A DNA stretch of 64,000 nucleotides from Bordetella avium (GTDB lineage: Bacteria > Pseudomonadota > Gammaproteobacteria > Burkholderiales > Burkholderiaceae_B): contig NZ_CP139969.1 in assembly GCF_034424645.1 (NCBI RefSeq), forward strand, positions 1,116,001-1,180,000. Direction: 5' to 3'. The translations under genes were made by a program, and so were the position numbers. The notes under the pieces were generated by a model. That model had not been told where the DNA came from. It worked only from the letters and a program-made list of their open reading frames with translations, and searched no databases. Positions within the stretch are counted from its first letter, which is position 1, and every line of letters starts with the position of its first letter. Positions 8,378 through 19,564 of the stretch are shown here, piece by piece.

Positions 8378-10087
8378 TCAGCCAACTACGTTGATTTCGC
8401 GCCAGGCTGCGGTAGCTGCCAGCACGGTATGCATCTGTACAGTATGTGCGAAACGGTAGGCTGCGCCATACAGCGTTTCGTCAGGAAATTCCGTGATGAG
8501 CGACACAGGCGCCAGCTCGCGCCCGCTTTCACGCAGCATGACCGGTATCCCATTGAAAAGCGGCCAGTTGTCGCTGGCGGCGTAGACCGCGCGGCGGGCC
8601 CGTTGTGAGCGATTGAAGCCTGCTAGGGCCGGGACTGCTTGCGCCAGTTTTGCCGTGGCCGTTTTCGCCAGCCGTTGCGCCTGGCCTGCCCACCCTGGGT
8701 GGTATTGCAGTACCCAGAAAAATCCTTTGGGCAGGGTCCAGGACTCAAAACCACGGGGCAGGTAGCCTCTTAGGGGCCGGGTCCATTCGTGAGAGGGGTA
8801 GCCATGCAGATTGATATGCAACTGCGCGCCAGAGCGCGCGATGGCCTCATGGCGCGCCACACTCTCGCCTGCGGGCGGTCCCTCGCGAAAGGCCACGTCG
8901 TCGCCAAGCGCGCTATAGCGCGCCGCGTGGTGCATATGGTTGGGATGCCAGGCGCGTAAGTCTTCGAACAAGGCATAGCCGTCGGGGTTCTCAAGCGGCA
9001 GCAGGGCGAAGGCGCCTTGCAGTTTAGGCGCGGCGCGCAAGGCGCCGATAACGCCCGAGGTTTCGTTGGCATGCTGAGCGGCGGAAATCAACACCGGCGT
9101 TTCCCGGCCTTCGAAATAGCGCCACAGGACGCGCCGTCCCTGACGCGTCGGCGCTTCATATTCCTGTCCTCCTAGGGTGGCAAGCGTATGGGCGACTTCG
9201 CTCAATGTCAGCGGTTCGGCGCATTCGTTCAGGGCCCGTTCAGGCTGACGTGGCGTCAGTCTGCCGGCCGGGGTGAAAGCTTCGATGGTGATGCGCAGCC
9301 GGGGCTGCTCGGCAAGACGTATATCCGGCACGATTTGGCCCGGCTGCAGGCCGCGGTCGCCTGGCGGCCGGCCGGAGTAGTGTTGGAAAAACTCGAGTAC
9401 CGAAAAGTAGAGGTCTTCGTGCAGTGCTTCACTGGTGCTGGCGGTTTCTCCTCCCGGCAAGGGGGTTTCCAGGGGCGGGATGTCCGCCCTCAGGCTCAGG
9501 CGCTCGAAATAAGGCTCGGTCTTGCCCCAGGGATGCTGGGCGATGCAATCCATGGCCGTGTCGAACAAGCGCTGGTACTCGGCGCGCTCTGCCTGGTCTA
9601 CGCTGATTTCTCCGTTCGGGCGGGTGATGCGCAGCCAGGCGCAGGGGGAGTAGGCGCTTAGCCCCTGGTGGTCTGCCGCCCAAGTGTTGGGCGCTTCGAT
9701 GCGCAGGGTCTGTATCCCGCCGGCCCGCCGCAGCGTGACGGTGTAAACCGGATGCTCCCCTTTCTCGGCGATAAAGCGCAGGCCGGGCAGCAGGTCGGCC
9801 AGTGGATAGGCCTCCAGCAGAAAGCGTTCAGCGGACAGACCAGGCAGCACAGGGTAGCGAATCTCAGCGCCGACCACGCCGTTTGTATCAATATCTTCCA
9901 GTATGGCGTGAACCAGGGGCTTGTAGGCGCTGTGCAGGCGGGCGCTCACGCCGGCCTCGGCCAGTTTCGCCTCGGCCTGCCGGCGTGCCTCGAGGCCTTC
10001 GAACAGCCACCCCTCCAGACGGCAGCCGCGCCATTGGGCTTGGGTATAGCGTGCTAGCCAGTCTTCGATCAGGCGCGAGAAAGGCAT
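8378..10087 (-). CDS. M14-family zinc carboxypeptidase with a large N-terminal region
   Basis: Predicted zinc peptidase of 569 residues. The catalytic domain lies at about residues 325-560. Zinc ligands appear as His339 and Glu342 in AQHANETSG and His428 in NLHGYPSH; Glu533 in LITEFPDE is the likely general base. The region before it (about 320 residues) is not a normal pro-segment or signal peptide, and I do not recognise it; it contains ILEDIDTNGVVGAEIRYPV and a long hydrophilic stretch. No export signal is seen, so the enzyme is probably cytoplasmic. The ATG at 10087 is used; a GTG five codons upstream is in frame and neither has a good ribosome site. Confidence 0.85.
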   Translation of the reverse strand: MPFSRLIEDWLARYTQAQWRGCRLEGWLFEGLEARRQAEAKLAEAGVSARLHSAYKPLVHAILEDIDTNGVVGAEIRYPVLPGLSAERFLLEAYPLADLLPGLRFIAEKGEHPVYTVTLRRAGGIQTLRIEAPNTWAADHQGLSAYSPCAWLRITRPNGEISVDQAERAEYQRLFDTAMDCIAQHPWGKTEPYFERLSLRADIPPLETPLPGGETASTSEALHEDLYFSVLEFFQHYSGRPPGDRGLQPGQIVPDIRLAEQPRLRITIEAFTPAGRLTPRQPERALNECAEPLTLSEVAHTLATLGGQEYEAPTRQGRRVLWRYFEGRETPVLISAAQHANETSGVIGALRAAPKLQGAFALLPLENPDGYALFEDLRAWHPNHMHHAARYSALGDDVAFREGPPAGESVARHEAIARSGAQLHINLHGYPSHEWTRPLRGYLPRGFESWTLPKGFFWVLQYHPGWAGQAQRLAKTATAKLAQAVPALAGFNRSQRARRAVYAASDNWPLFNGIPVMLRESGRELAPVSLITEFPDETLYGAAYRFAHTVQMHTVLAATAAWREINVVG

Positions 10088-10242
10088 ATCCAGCAAGATC
10101 ACGATAGGAGTCCGAAAGCCAGCAGTAGGCAGAGCTTACTCCGCCTCGGACGTTATCGGCCTGTTGCGAATGTTGCGTCTTGGAATCGCTGCGCAGGACT
10201 ACCATACTCAGACGCCGATTCGGCATTGATTCAGGAGAGCGC

Positions 10243-10563
10243 ATGACATTCACCCGTCCCCTACTTGCGATAGCCGCCTTGTGTCTGGCCGCCACGGCCT
10301 CGGCCACTACCACCACCGAGGCACTGCAATTTCCCGGCCTTCAGCCAAAGTCATCGGCCAACTGGTCACCGCCCTCCACCTTGACCATGACCGTCGAGAC
10401 CGTTACGCCGCCTCCCGCCCCAATTCACGATACCCCGGAAAGCATCGCCGAGTATCAGCGTTGCCGCACGGTCTCAGATCGCGCGGCGGTCTCGAATGCG
10501 CAGCGCACGGCTGGCGTGGAAGCTTGTCTGAGAGCGTTACAGGAGCGCCGCGTCAGCCCTTGA
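10243..10563 (+). CDS. Small secreted protein of unknown function
   Basis: Hypothetical protein of 106 residues. The start MTFTRPLLAIAALCLAATASA is a typical Sec signal peptide with cleavage after ASA, so the mature part (about 84 residues) would be periplasmic. The mature protein is Thr/Pro-rich and then carries two cysteines (YQRCRTVSD and VEACLRALQ), which could form a disulfide. GGAG lies at a good distance before ATG 10243; longer in-frame starts lack this. I do not recognise a family. Confidence 0.75.
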   Translation: MTFTRPLLAIAALCLAATASATTTTEALQFPGLQPKSSANWSPPSTLTMTVETVTPPPAPIHDTPESIAEYQRCRTVSDRAAVSNAQRTAGVEACLRALQERRVSP

Positions 10564-10633
10564 GCGACTGTCTTCACGCCGGGCTGCATAGGCTAGGCGG
10601 CAGGGTAAAGTCATGGTTTTTCCGTGACATGCC

Positions 10634-10873
10634 ATGAACCCCGAATTACTGGATCTGCTCGTGCGCCGCGAAATGCCCTTCGGGAAGTACGAGGGGCGCT
10701 TGATCGCCGATCTGCCCGGACATTACCTCACCTGGTTCGCCCGGAATGGCTTTCCCAAAGGCGAGATTGGCCGTCTGCTGGCCTTGATGCATGAGCTGGA
10801 TCACAACGGTTTGCGGCCTTTGCTCGATCCTTTACGCAAGCCCCGGCCTGCACCTGCCAAGCCCGAGTCCTGA
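10634..10873 (+). CDS. DUF3820-family protein
   Basis: Small protein of 79 residues of the DUF3820 family (also listed as putative quorum-sensing-regulated virulence factor), widespread in proteobacteria and of unknown function. The family core is MPFGKYEGRLIADLPGHYL, then WFARNGFPKGEIG. The C-terminal tail is Pro/Lys-rich. It ends nine bases before the convergent LysR gene ends, leaving no room for a separate terminator. Confidence 0.88.
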   Translation: MNPELLDLLVRREMPFGKYEGRLIADLPGHYLTWFARNGFPKGEIGRLLALMHELDHNGLRPLLDPLRKPRPAPAKPES

Positions 10874-10882
10874 CGGCAGCGC

Positions 10883-11776
10883 TCAGTCTGTGGGCGATGA
10901 GGTTAGCGCGGCCACGAGCGACTGCACGTAGGCAGGGGCGTGAGCGAGGCCGCGCGCGCACAGCACCAGACGGCGGTCCGCCCAGTCATCGGCCAGCGCC
11001 AGACGGCGCAGGCTGCCGCCCAGACGCAGGCGTCTTGCGGCAGATTGAGGAATGACCGCCACGCCGACGCCTTGCTCCACCATTCTTGCGATCGATGCAA
11101 AAGTACGCATACGGACCCGGGCGCGCATGCGTCGTCCGGCCCGCGCGGCCTGGTCGTCCAGATGGGCCGTCAAGGCGCTGCCGCTCTCCAGCGCGACATA
11201 GTCATAGTCCAGCGTTTCGGCAAAGCGTAAGGGCTCGCAGCCGATCAGAGGGTGGCCAGCGGGTACCAGCAAATCCAGCCGGTCGGCGCGAAATGGGCGC
11301 ACATCCATGCCGGTCAGATCGACGGCATCGGAAACGATGCCGACATCCGCCGCGCCCTGCATCAGTGCCGGCACGATGCGGTAGCTCGGCTCTTCCTGGA
11401 CATCGATATCCACATTGGGATGCGCCATCAGGAAGGCTCCCAGCGGGTCCGGCAAAAACTCCGAGATGGCGGCGGTGTTGCATAGCAGCCGCACCTGGCC
11501 TTTGAAACCGAGCGCATATTCGCTCAAGTCTTCTTGCAGATGCGTCACATGCTGCAAGACCAGGCGGGCATGATGGGCCAGCGCCAGGCCAGCCGGTGTT
11601 GGCGCGACGCCGCGCCGTTCGCGCAAAAATAGGGCGGTGCCCAGAGGGGCCTCCAGGCCGCGCAGGCGTGCGCTGGCCGAGGGCAGGGCCAGATGGCTGG
11701 CCTGCGCACCCGCTGTGATGCTGCCTTTTTCGCAGATATGCAAGAACAGCCGCAGGTCGGTCAGATCGAAATGCAT
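10883..11776 (-). CDS. LysR-type transcriptional regulator
   Basis: LysR-family regulator of 297 residues. The N-terminal winged helix-turn-helix (DLRLFLHICEKGSITAGAQASH, continuing LALPSASARLRGLE) occupies residues 1-62; a linker helix and the two-lobed effector domain follow, with the typical GVGVAVIPQSAARR near the end. It is divergent from a TauE-type exporter gene 83 bases away, and such pairs usually mean that the regulator controls the neighbour. The effector cannot be read from sequence. Confidence 0.93.
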   Translation of the reverse strand: MHFDLTDLRLFLHICEKGSITAGAQASHLALPSASARLRGLEAPLGTALFLRERRGVAPTPAGLALAHHARLVLQHVTHLQEDLSEYALGFKGQVRLLCNTAAISEFLPDPLGAFLMAHPNVDIDVQEEPSYRIVPALMQGAADVGIVSDAVDLTGMDVRPFRADRLDLLVPAGHPLIGCEPLRFAETLDYDYVALESGSALTAHLDDQAARAGRRMRARVRMRTFASIARMVEQGVGVAVIPQSAARRLRLGGSLRRLALADDWADRRLVLCARGLAHAPAYVQSLVAALTSSPTD

Positions 11777-11859
11777 GCGCAGACTCTGTTATAGACATAG
11801 GCTGGGTCAGTGTATTCCACATTTTCAAGACGGGCCGGGCAGCGCAAGATGCCGCCACC

Positions 11860-12624
11860 ATGCGTACTTTTACCGATTTCTATCTCCAGGCTGGCGTTTC
11901 TCTCACTGTCCTGATCTTTGGCGTTTTTCTGCTGGCTGGCTTCGTCAAGGGCTGCATCGGCCTGGGTCTGCCGACGGTGTCGGTGGGTTTGCTCTGTCTG
12001 GCTATGCCTGCGCCGCAGGCAGCCGCCTTGCTGGTGGTGCCGGCCATCATTACCAATATCTGGCAATTGGCAGTGGGAGGGCAGTTTGTCGCCTTGATTC
12101 GCAGGTTGGCCCCTTTTCTGATCGCGATTTGCCTTGGCAATAGCCTGGGTGCCTGGCTGTTTGCAGACGTCAGTAGTCATGGCGCTGTCAGCTTGTTGGG
12201 CGTTGCGCTCCTTTGTTATGCCGCTTTGGGTCTGTCTACGGTCAAGTTGCGCCTGCCGTCGCACCAAGAGGGCTGGATAGGCGCCCTGTGCGGCGCGGCA
12301 ACGGGCTTGATCACGGCGGTAACGGGAGTGTTCGTATTGCCGTCCGTGCCGTATCTCCAGGCGCTTGGCCTGGATCGCAATGGGCTGGTCCAGGCGATGG
12401 GGATTGCCTTTATGGTTTCCACGCTGGCGATGGCGGGCGGACTGGCCTATGGCGGATCACTGGGGCCGGACGAGGCCGGCGCGTCTATCCTGGCCTTGTT
12501 TCCTGCGCTGGTCGGCATGTGGGCAGGCCAGCATCTGCGTCGACGTATCGGCGAAAAGGCATTCAAGCGAGGATTTTTTTTGGCGTTGGCGCTCTTGGGC
12601 GTGAATCTCGTGATCTTGGCTTAA
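11860..12624 (+). CDS. TauE/SafE-family membrane exporter (first copy)
   Basis: Inner-membrane protein of 254 residues of the TauE/SafE (DUF81) family, which exports sulfite, sulfoacetate or other organic anions. It has eight hydrophobic segments in two halves; the first half opens with FVKGCIGLGLPTVSVGLL, the second with GAATGLITAVTGVFVLPSVPYLQ, the family's duplicated Gly/Pro motif. It is divergent from a LysR gene that probably controls it. A second, only distantly similar family member lies at 29431-30186. Confidence 0.92.
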   Translation: MRTFTDFYLQAGVSLTVLIFGVFLLAGFVKGCIGLGLPTVSVGLLCLAMPAPQAAALLVVPAIITNIWQLAVGGQFVALIRRLAPFLIAICLGNSLGAWLFADVSSHGAVSLLGVALLCYAALGLSTVKLRLPSHQEGWIGALCGAATGLITAVTGVFVLPSVPYLQALGLDRNGLVQAMGIAFMVSTLAMAGGLAYGGSLGPDEAGASILALFPALVGMWAGQHLRRRIGEKAFKRGFFLALALLGVNLVILA

Positions 12625-12692
12625 GGACAGGCGCAGGTGGTAAATTGAGCGCGCGCCGGCCCTGCGGCGCCTGACTTTTTATCGCGAGCATC

Positions 12693-13277
12693 ATGTCCAT
12701 TGATCCCCAAGAACAGCACCTGGCCGAAGTCCGGGAGAGCAGCGAACTGGTCTATGACGGCCGCTTTCTGAAGATCCGGCACGATAGGGTGCGCCTGCCC
12801 AATGGCCGCCTGGCCTCGCGCGAGTACGTGGTGCATCCGGGCGCCGTGGTGGTGATTCCCCTGCTTGATGACGGCCGTGTATTGCTGGAGCGCCAGTTCC
12901 GCTACCCCGTAGAGCGGGTCATGACGGAGTTTCCAGCGGGCAAGCTTGACCCGGGCGAAGACCCCTTGGCCTGTGCCAAGCGTGAGCTTTTCGAGGAAAC
13001 CGGCTATACCGCCGCCGAATGGGCTAAGGCGGGAGCGCTGCATCTGGCGATCGCTTATTCGACCGAGATCATTCATATCTATTTCGCCCGAGGCTTGTCG
13101 GCTGGCGAGCGTCAACTGGACGAGGATGAGTTTCTGGATGTGCGCAGTGCCGCGCTGCCGGACTTGCTTGCGGCCTGCCAGCGGGGCGAAGTCACCGATG
13201 CGAAAACCCTGACATGCATGCTGTGGCTGCAGAATGCGATGTCGGGCGCCTGGAAGCTAGATTGGCAGTCGGCATGA
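12693..13277 (+). CDS. NUDIX hydrolase, ADP-ribose pyrophosphatase type
   Basis: Cytoplasmic NUDIX hydrolase of 194 residues, most like ADP-ribose pyrophosphatase (NudF), which splits ADP-ribose into AMP and ribose 5-phosphate. The NUDIX box is complete: GKLDPGED followed by AKRELFEETGY, with the RE..EE metal ligands. The N-terminal strand (YDGRFLKIRHDRVRLPNG) is typical of the ADP-ribose group. Its TGA overlaps the ATG of the next gene (ATGA), so translation of the two is probably coupled. Confidence 0.92.
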   Translation: MSIDPQEQHLAEVRESSELVYDGRFLKIRHDRVRLPNGRLASREYVVHPGAVVVIPLLDDGRVLLERQFRYPVERVMTEFPAGKLDPGEDPLACAKRELFEETGYTAAEWAKAGALHLAIAYSTEIIHIYFARGLSAGERQLDEDEFLDVRSAALPDLLAACQRGEVTDAKTLTCMLWLQNAMSGAWKLDWQSA

Positions 13278-13615
13278 GCGGCTTTGAGGTCCTGCTGCTG
13301 CCTGCGGGCTGGCGTTTTCGCACCACGCCGGATACGCCCTTGTTGCTTGCGGCCAAGGCGGCGGGCATACGCATGCCCAGTTCCTGTCGCAACGGCACCT
13401 GCCGCAGTTGCCTGTGCCAGATGCGTTCGGGCGAGGTTAGTTACCGCATCGAATGGCCAGGCGTGGCGAGTGACGAGCAGGCCGAGGGCTGGATACTGCC
13501 TTGCGTCGCCTATGCTGAATCCGATCTCGAGGTGCATGCGCCACAGGCGCAACGCATAGGCCCTGAGGCAGCCGAGCCCGAAAGACGCTTGTTGACTGGG
13601 GCGCGGCGGGCTTAG
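13274..13615 (+). CDS. 2Fe-2S ferredoxin, plant type
   Basis: Ferredoxin of 113 residues. The cluster ligands are in SSCRNGTCRSCLC (C-x4-C-x2-C), with the fourth cysteine in WILPCVAY about 40 residues later, the usual plant-type pattern. The C-terminal about 25 residues are extra. The start overlaps the stop of the NUDIX gene by four bases, which defines it over an in-frame start 60 bases earlier. Redox partners are not indicated. Its end overlaps the convergent hydrolase gene by four bases. Confidence 0.9.
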   Translation: MSGFEVLLLPAGWRFRTTPDTPLLLAAKAAGIRMPSSCRNGTCRSCLCQMRSGEVSYRIEWPGVASDEQAEGWILPCVAYAESDLEVHAPQAQRIGPEAAEPERRLLTGARRA

Positions 13616-14727
13616 CGCGCAAGGGGCAGGCAGGGCGCACCCTGTGGCAGCGGCGCGCTTGTTTCACCCAGCAAGGCGCGTGCGCCGCAGGTCGAACCGA
13701 ACATCGCGGCCGCGTCATGTCCCACGCCCACGACCTCCTGTGCGTCGTGCTTGAGCTTGGGCCATTCGGGGTGGCGATGCAGGCTGAGTTGTTCGTAGCG
13801 CCAATAACCGAGCCCGCGCGCCCAGCGCGTGGCGCCCTGGGCTTCCGCGCCGCAACTCTTGTCCAGCGATTGATGCTCAGGATTATTGTCGGCCGAGCCC
13901 AATAGATATGTCACTTGCCGGTCGGCATAGCGGGCGGCGAGTGTCGAGCGATTAACCTCGTGCAAAAACGGCGGCAATTGATCCAGGCCGTATTTGTATT
14001 GGTTATAGGTGGGACAGATGCCTCGCTCGTAGGGGGCGAAGCCATCGGCGTGGGGCCGCTCAGCGCTCAGGTAGAGATAGGAAGACGGATTGGCGACCAC
14101 ATAGCGCACATCCAGTCCTTTCTCGCGCAGGTTTTCGTCCAGATTGTTCAGCACGGCATAGCGCTGAACCAGTTGAGCGCCGCCCGAGTGGCCCGCGATG
14201 ACCACCGAGCGCAAGGCCGGCAGGCGTGCGCTGCTGGTGAGCTCATGCAAAAGATCATCCAGGACCTGCATGGAGCCCACGGGCGCGGGTCGGCCCTTGG
14301 CTGCCATGCTGGGCTCGCCATATTCCCAGCCAGAGCGGCGCCAGGCAGGCATATGGCTAAAGCTGGTGTCGATGCTGCTGGAAAACCTGGGCGCGACGAT
14401 TAGCGTGTCGTTCAGGCGGGCGGGGTTGCTGCCTGTCAGGGAGGCAACCGCATCGTAATAGCGCGACGCATCACGTTTGACGCCATGCACGATGATGACC
14501 AGGCGGCGAATGCCTCGCAGATCGTCTTGCTGCAGATTTTTGCTGGTGTAAACCGGGAAGGGATAGGGGCTGCGACCCAGTTCTATCGTGCGCCAGGGCG
14601 GGGTGCGTGCCGGAGACGCCGCGACGGCGTCTTGGTAGGGATCGGCTGGCGCAGTGGTCTGTGCGGCGGCCGCATGCATGCCGGCCGTGGCCACTGCGAG
14701 GGCGAGCAAGCCACGGCGCAGCGTCAT
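13612..14727 (-). CDS. Secreted alpha/beta-hydrolase-like protein
   Basis: Predicted periplasmic or secreted protein of 371 residues. Residues 1-22 form a signal peptide (GLLALAVATAGMHAAAAQ). The body has an alpha/beta-hydrolase layout: LVIIVHGVKRDASRYYD as the oxyanion strand, VVIAGHSGGAQLVQ as the nucleophile elbow (GHSGG), and a late VVGVGHDAAAMF that may hold the catalytic histidine. The substrate is unknown. It starts only six bases after the fnr stop on the same strand, so the two genes are likely co-transcribed. Confidence 0.82.
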   Translation of the reverse strand: MTLRRGLLALAVATAGMHAAAAQTTAPADPYQDAVAASPARTPPWRTIELGRSPYPFPVYTSKNLQQDDLRGIRRLVIIVHGVKRDASRYYDAVASLTGSNPARLNDTLIVAPRFSSSIDTSFSHMPAWRRSGWEYGEPSMAAKGRPAPVGSMQVLDDLLHELTSSARLPALRSVVIAGHSGGAQLVQRYAVLNNLDENLREKGLDVRYVVANPSSYLYLSAERPHADGFAPYERGICPTYNQYKYGLDQLPPFLHEVNRSTLAARYADRQVTYLLGSADNNPEHQSLDKSCGAEAQGATRWARGLGYWRYEQLSLHRHPEWPKLKHDAQEVVGVGHDAAAMFGSTCGARALLGETSAPLPQGAPCLPLAR

Positions 14728-14733
14728 CGCGGC

Positions 14734-15462
14734 TTAGCAGTGCTCGTGGCCGAGCAATTGCCGCAGGCCGGCCAGATCGAGCAGGCGTACCTCCCGCTGG
14801 CTGATGCGGATCAGCCCCTCGCGTCCGAAGCGCGAGAATAGGCGGCTGACCGTCTCCAGCGTCAGGCCCAGATAATTACCGATTTCTTCGCGGCTCATGC
14901 GCAGCACAAATTCGGTTGATGAGTAGCCCAGGGTCGCATAGCGCTGCGACATATTTAGCAAAAATGCCGCCAGACGCTGCTCAGAGCGCATCGAACCCAA
15001 GGAGGCCAGCATCTGGTGCGAGCGGTTGATTTCGCGGCTCATGAGGCGGCGGAACTGCTGTTGCAGGCTGGGCAGATGCGCGGATACCCGGTCGATTTCG
15101 TTGAGGCGGATGACGCAGACCTCCGAGTCTTCGAGCGCCACGGCGTTCGAGATATGCTGGGATTCCAGCATACCGTCCATGCCGATGATCTCGCCTGGCA
15201 AATGAAAGCCGGTGATTTGCAACTGGCCCGAGGCATCTTCGAGTTGCGTCTTGAGCGAACCATAGCGCACGCCGTACACGGCATCCAGCGGGGTGCCCAG
15301 TTCGTAGAGCGTATGGCCTTTTTCTATGCGCACGCGCTCTTTGACGAGATCGTCAAGTTTCTCGACTTCGGCGGCAGCCATGCCAATCGGAATGCAAACA
15401 TGGCCGAGCATGCAAGTAGAGCAATGCGCCGCATCAGGCGGAATGGGAACCCGTTTAAGCAT
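14734..15462 (-). CDS. fnr: FNR-type anaerobic regulator (Btr in Bordetella)
   Basis: Oxygen-sensing transcriptional regulator of 242 residues in the Crp/Fnr family. Cys14, Cys17 and Cys23 (HCSTCMLGHVC), together with Cys116 (SEVCVIR), match the four ligands of the oxygen-labile 4Fe-4S cluster in FNR. A cyclic-nucleotide-type beta roll follows, then the helix-turn-helix EEIGNYLGLTLETVSRLFSR; the E..SR recognition residues indicate the TTGAT half-site. ATG at 15462 gives the usual FNR length; the in-frame upstream extension is not family-like. In B. pertussis the counterpart is called Btr. I did not find a clear FNR box in the upstream gap. Confidence 0.93.
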   Translation of the reverse strand: MLKRVPIPPDAAHCSTCMLGHVCIPIGMAAAEVEKLDDLVKERVRIEKGHTLYELGTPLDAVYGVRYGSLKTQLEDASGQLQITGFHLPGEIIGMDGMLESQHISNAVALEDSEVCVIRLNEIDRVSAHLPSLQQQFRRLMSREINRSHQMLASLGSMRSEQRLAAFLLNMSQRYATLGYSSTEFVLRMSREEIGNYLGLTLETVSRLFSRFGREGLIRISQREVRLLDLAGLRQLLGHEHC

Positions 15463-15768
15463 TCTTGACCTCGTGTGGTAATGCACCGGCTCTATGAAGT
15501 GGCTCGGTTTATTTTTGATTGCCAGCATTGTAGTACTCCCTCCCGAGCCTCGTCGAACCGTCCTAAGCCGCGTGCAAACAGGGTGGCAAACGACAACGTT
15601 TGACCTTGACAGGCGCGGCGCGCGCTTTCCTTTCATCCGGGCTACGGCCTTTTCTGGGGGAGACGGCCGTTCACCGGCGCCAAAAAACGTATATGCTGAT
15701 CAGGACGGCCGCGCGCAAGAGTGGCCGCGTAAGTCCTTGCAAGTCGATTTTCGGCGTGTGGTTGGGGG
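15463..15768. other. Gene-free spacer between fnr and the clpB promoter
   Basis: About 300 bases between the divergent fnr and clpB genes. A plus-strand frame at 15494-15817 begins like a signal peptide (MKWLGLFLIASIVVL) but continues in Arg/Pro-rich sequence with no recognisable family and runs through the clpB promoter, so I do not call it. The fnr promoter must lie here; I could not single it out. Confidence 0.5.
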
Positions 15769-15796
15769 CTTGAAATGTCCCTTTCCGTCCACACAT
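15769..15796 (+). promoter_or_regulatory. Candidate heat-shock (sigma-32) promoter of clpB
   Basis: CTTGAA at 15769-15774 and CCACACAT at 15789-15796, 14 bases apart, resemble the sigma-32 consensus (CTTGAAA, then CCCCATNT). It lies 63 bases before the clpB start. clpB is a classic sigma-32 gene, which supports the reading. Confidence 0.6.
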
Positions 15797-15859
15797 TCTT
15801 GTGATCAGGCCAGCTGAATGTGGTTTCGGGCTGGCTCACTCAACTGCCAACCGACCTTT

Positions 15860-18443
<2,584 letters not shown>

Positions 18444-18463
<20 letters not shown>

Positions 18464-19454
18464 AGCCCGAGAGGCTTGGGCCGGCCGTGAGGCCGGCCCC
18501 GTCTGTCTGTCGCGTGCGGCGGCAGCCGGGGGGCAGGCTGGCCTGCCGCACATGGTTGCGGAGGGCCTCAATGAGCGCGGCGGCCGCCGGGCTCAATGCG
18601 CGGTCGCGGTCGCGGACGATGCATAGTGCGCGCGTCACATTGGGGTGCGACAGCAGCGCATAAGAGAGGCCGGGCAGCATCACGCGATGCGCGGCTAGTG
18701 CGGGCAGCAGCGCCACTCCCAGACCGGCCTGCACCAGCGCCGCTTGGGTGGTCGTGCTCGAGGCCTCATAAAAAGGGCTGGCGGCCTCGATGGGCAGATC
18801 GGCCCGCGCGCGCAACAAAGCCATGATGCCGGTTTCATCCGCGACGCCCACCAGCTTGTGTCCGGCCAGCATGCGCCATCGGACATGCCCATCTTTGCCG
18901 GGCTTGATGCCCGGGTCGTCGCTGCGATAGAGCACACCGAAACGGTCTTCCAGCAAGGGCGCAAAATCCAGGCGCGGCGCATCTGTCCAGGGGCTGGTGA
19001 GGCCAAAATCTACGTCGCCGGCGCTAACCAGGCGCTGGATGCTGCCCGAATTGTCATCGCGCAGATAGAGCCGGATGCCGGGGTAGTTGGCGGCGTAGCC
19101 AGCGGCAGCCGGTGCGATGATTTCGCTAATGGCGGAGGGGGCTGCAGCCACGCTTACGCGGCCGCGTTGCAATGATCCATAACGCACCGCATCGTCGATG
19201 GCGCCGTCAAAGTCAGCCAGCAGGCGCAGCACGCGCGGCAGGAAGTCCAGGCCCAGCGGGGTCAGCAAGACGCGGCGGCTGGTGCGTTCGAACAAGGCCG
19301 CTCCCAGGGCTGATTCCAACTGCCGTATCAGTGTGGTGACCGAAGACTGTGTCTGGAACAGGCGTTTGGCCGCGTGGGTGAAACTGCTCTCCTGGGCCAC
19401 GGCTACGAAGGCGTTGAGGTGTTTGAGCGTAACGTGCTTGGGCAGGCGATGCAT
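18444..19454 (-). CDS. LysR-type transcriptional regulator
   Basis: LysR regulator of 336 residues. The winged helix-turn-helix is at the start ([20 protein letters not shown], then [18 protein letters not shown]) and the effector domain follows, with [15 protein letters not shown] near the end. The C-terminal about 35 residues are Arg/Gly/Pro-rich, beyond the usual 300, and this tail runs into clpB on the other strand. ATG 19454 is used, since an upstream GTG in frame adds residues outside the family. It is divergent from the D-aminoacylase gene (110-base gap) and probably controls it. Confidence 0.9.
18478..18499. other. Strong GC hairpin just after clpB
   Basis: Arms GGGCCGGCC (18478-18486) and GGCCGGCCC (18491-18499) form a nine-base-pair stem with loop GTGA, 14 bases after the clpB stop. 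No T-run follows. It lies inside the C-terminal tail codons of the opposite LysR gene. It may stabilise the clpB mRNA end or act as an imperfect terminator. Confidence 0.5.
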
Positions 19455-19564
19455 TGCAAAATCCGATAGATGGATCAACAAAAATAATTTTCCCAGATTG
19501 ATGCTACGGCCGATACTGCGCGAAGACACGCCGGATCGGCCGGCGCGATGGCCAATGAAAATCT

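Noticed and set aside
15494..15817. Possible 107-residue secreted protein between fnr and clpB
   Set aside because: Only the first 16 residues look like a signal; the rest is unlike a protein and runs over the clpB heat-shock promoter. No ribosome site.
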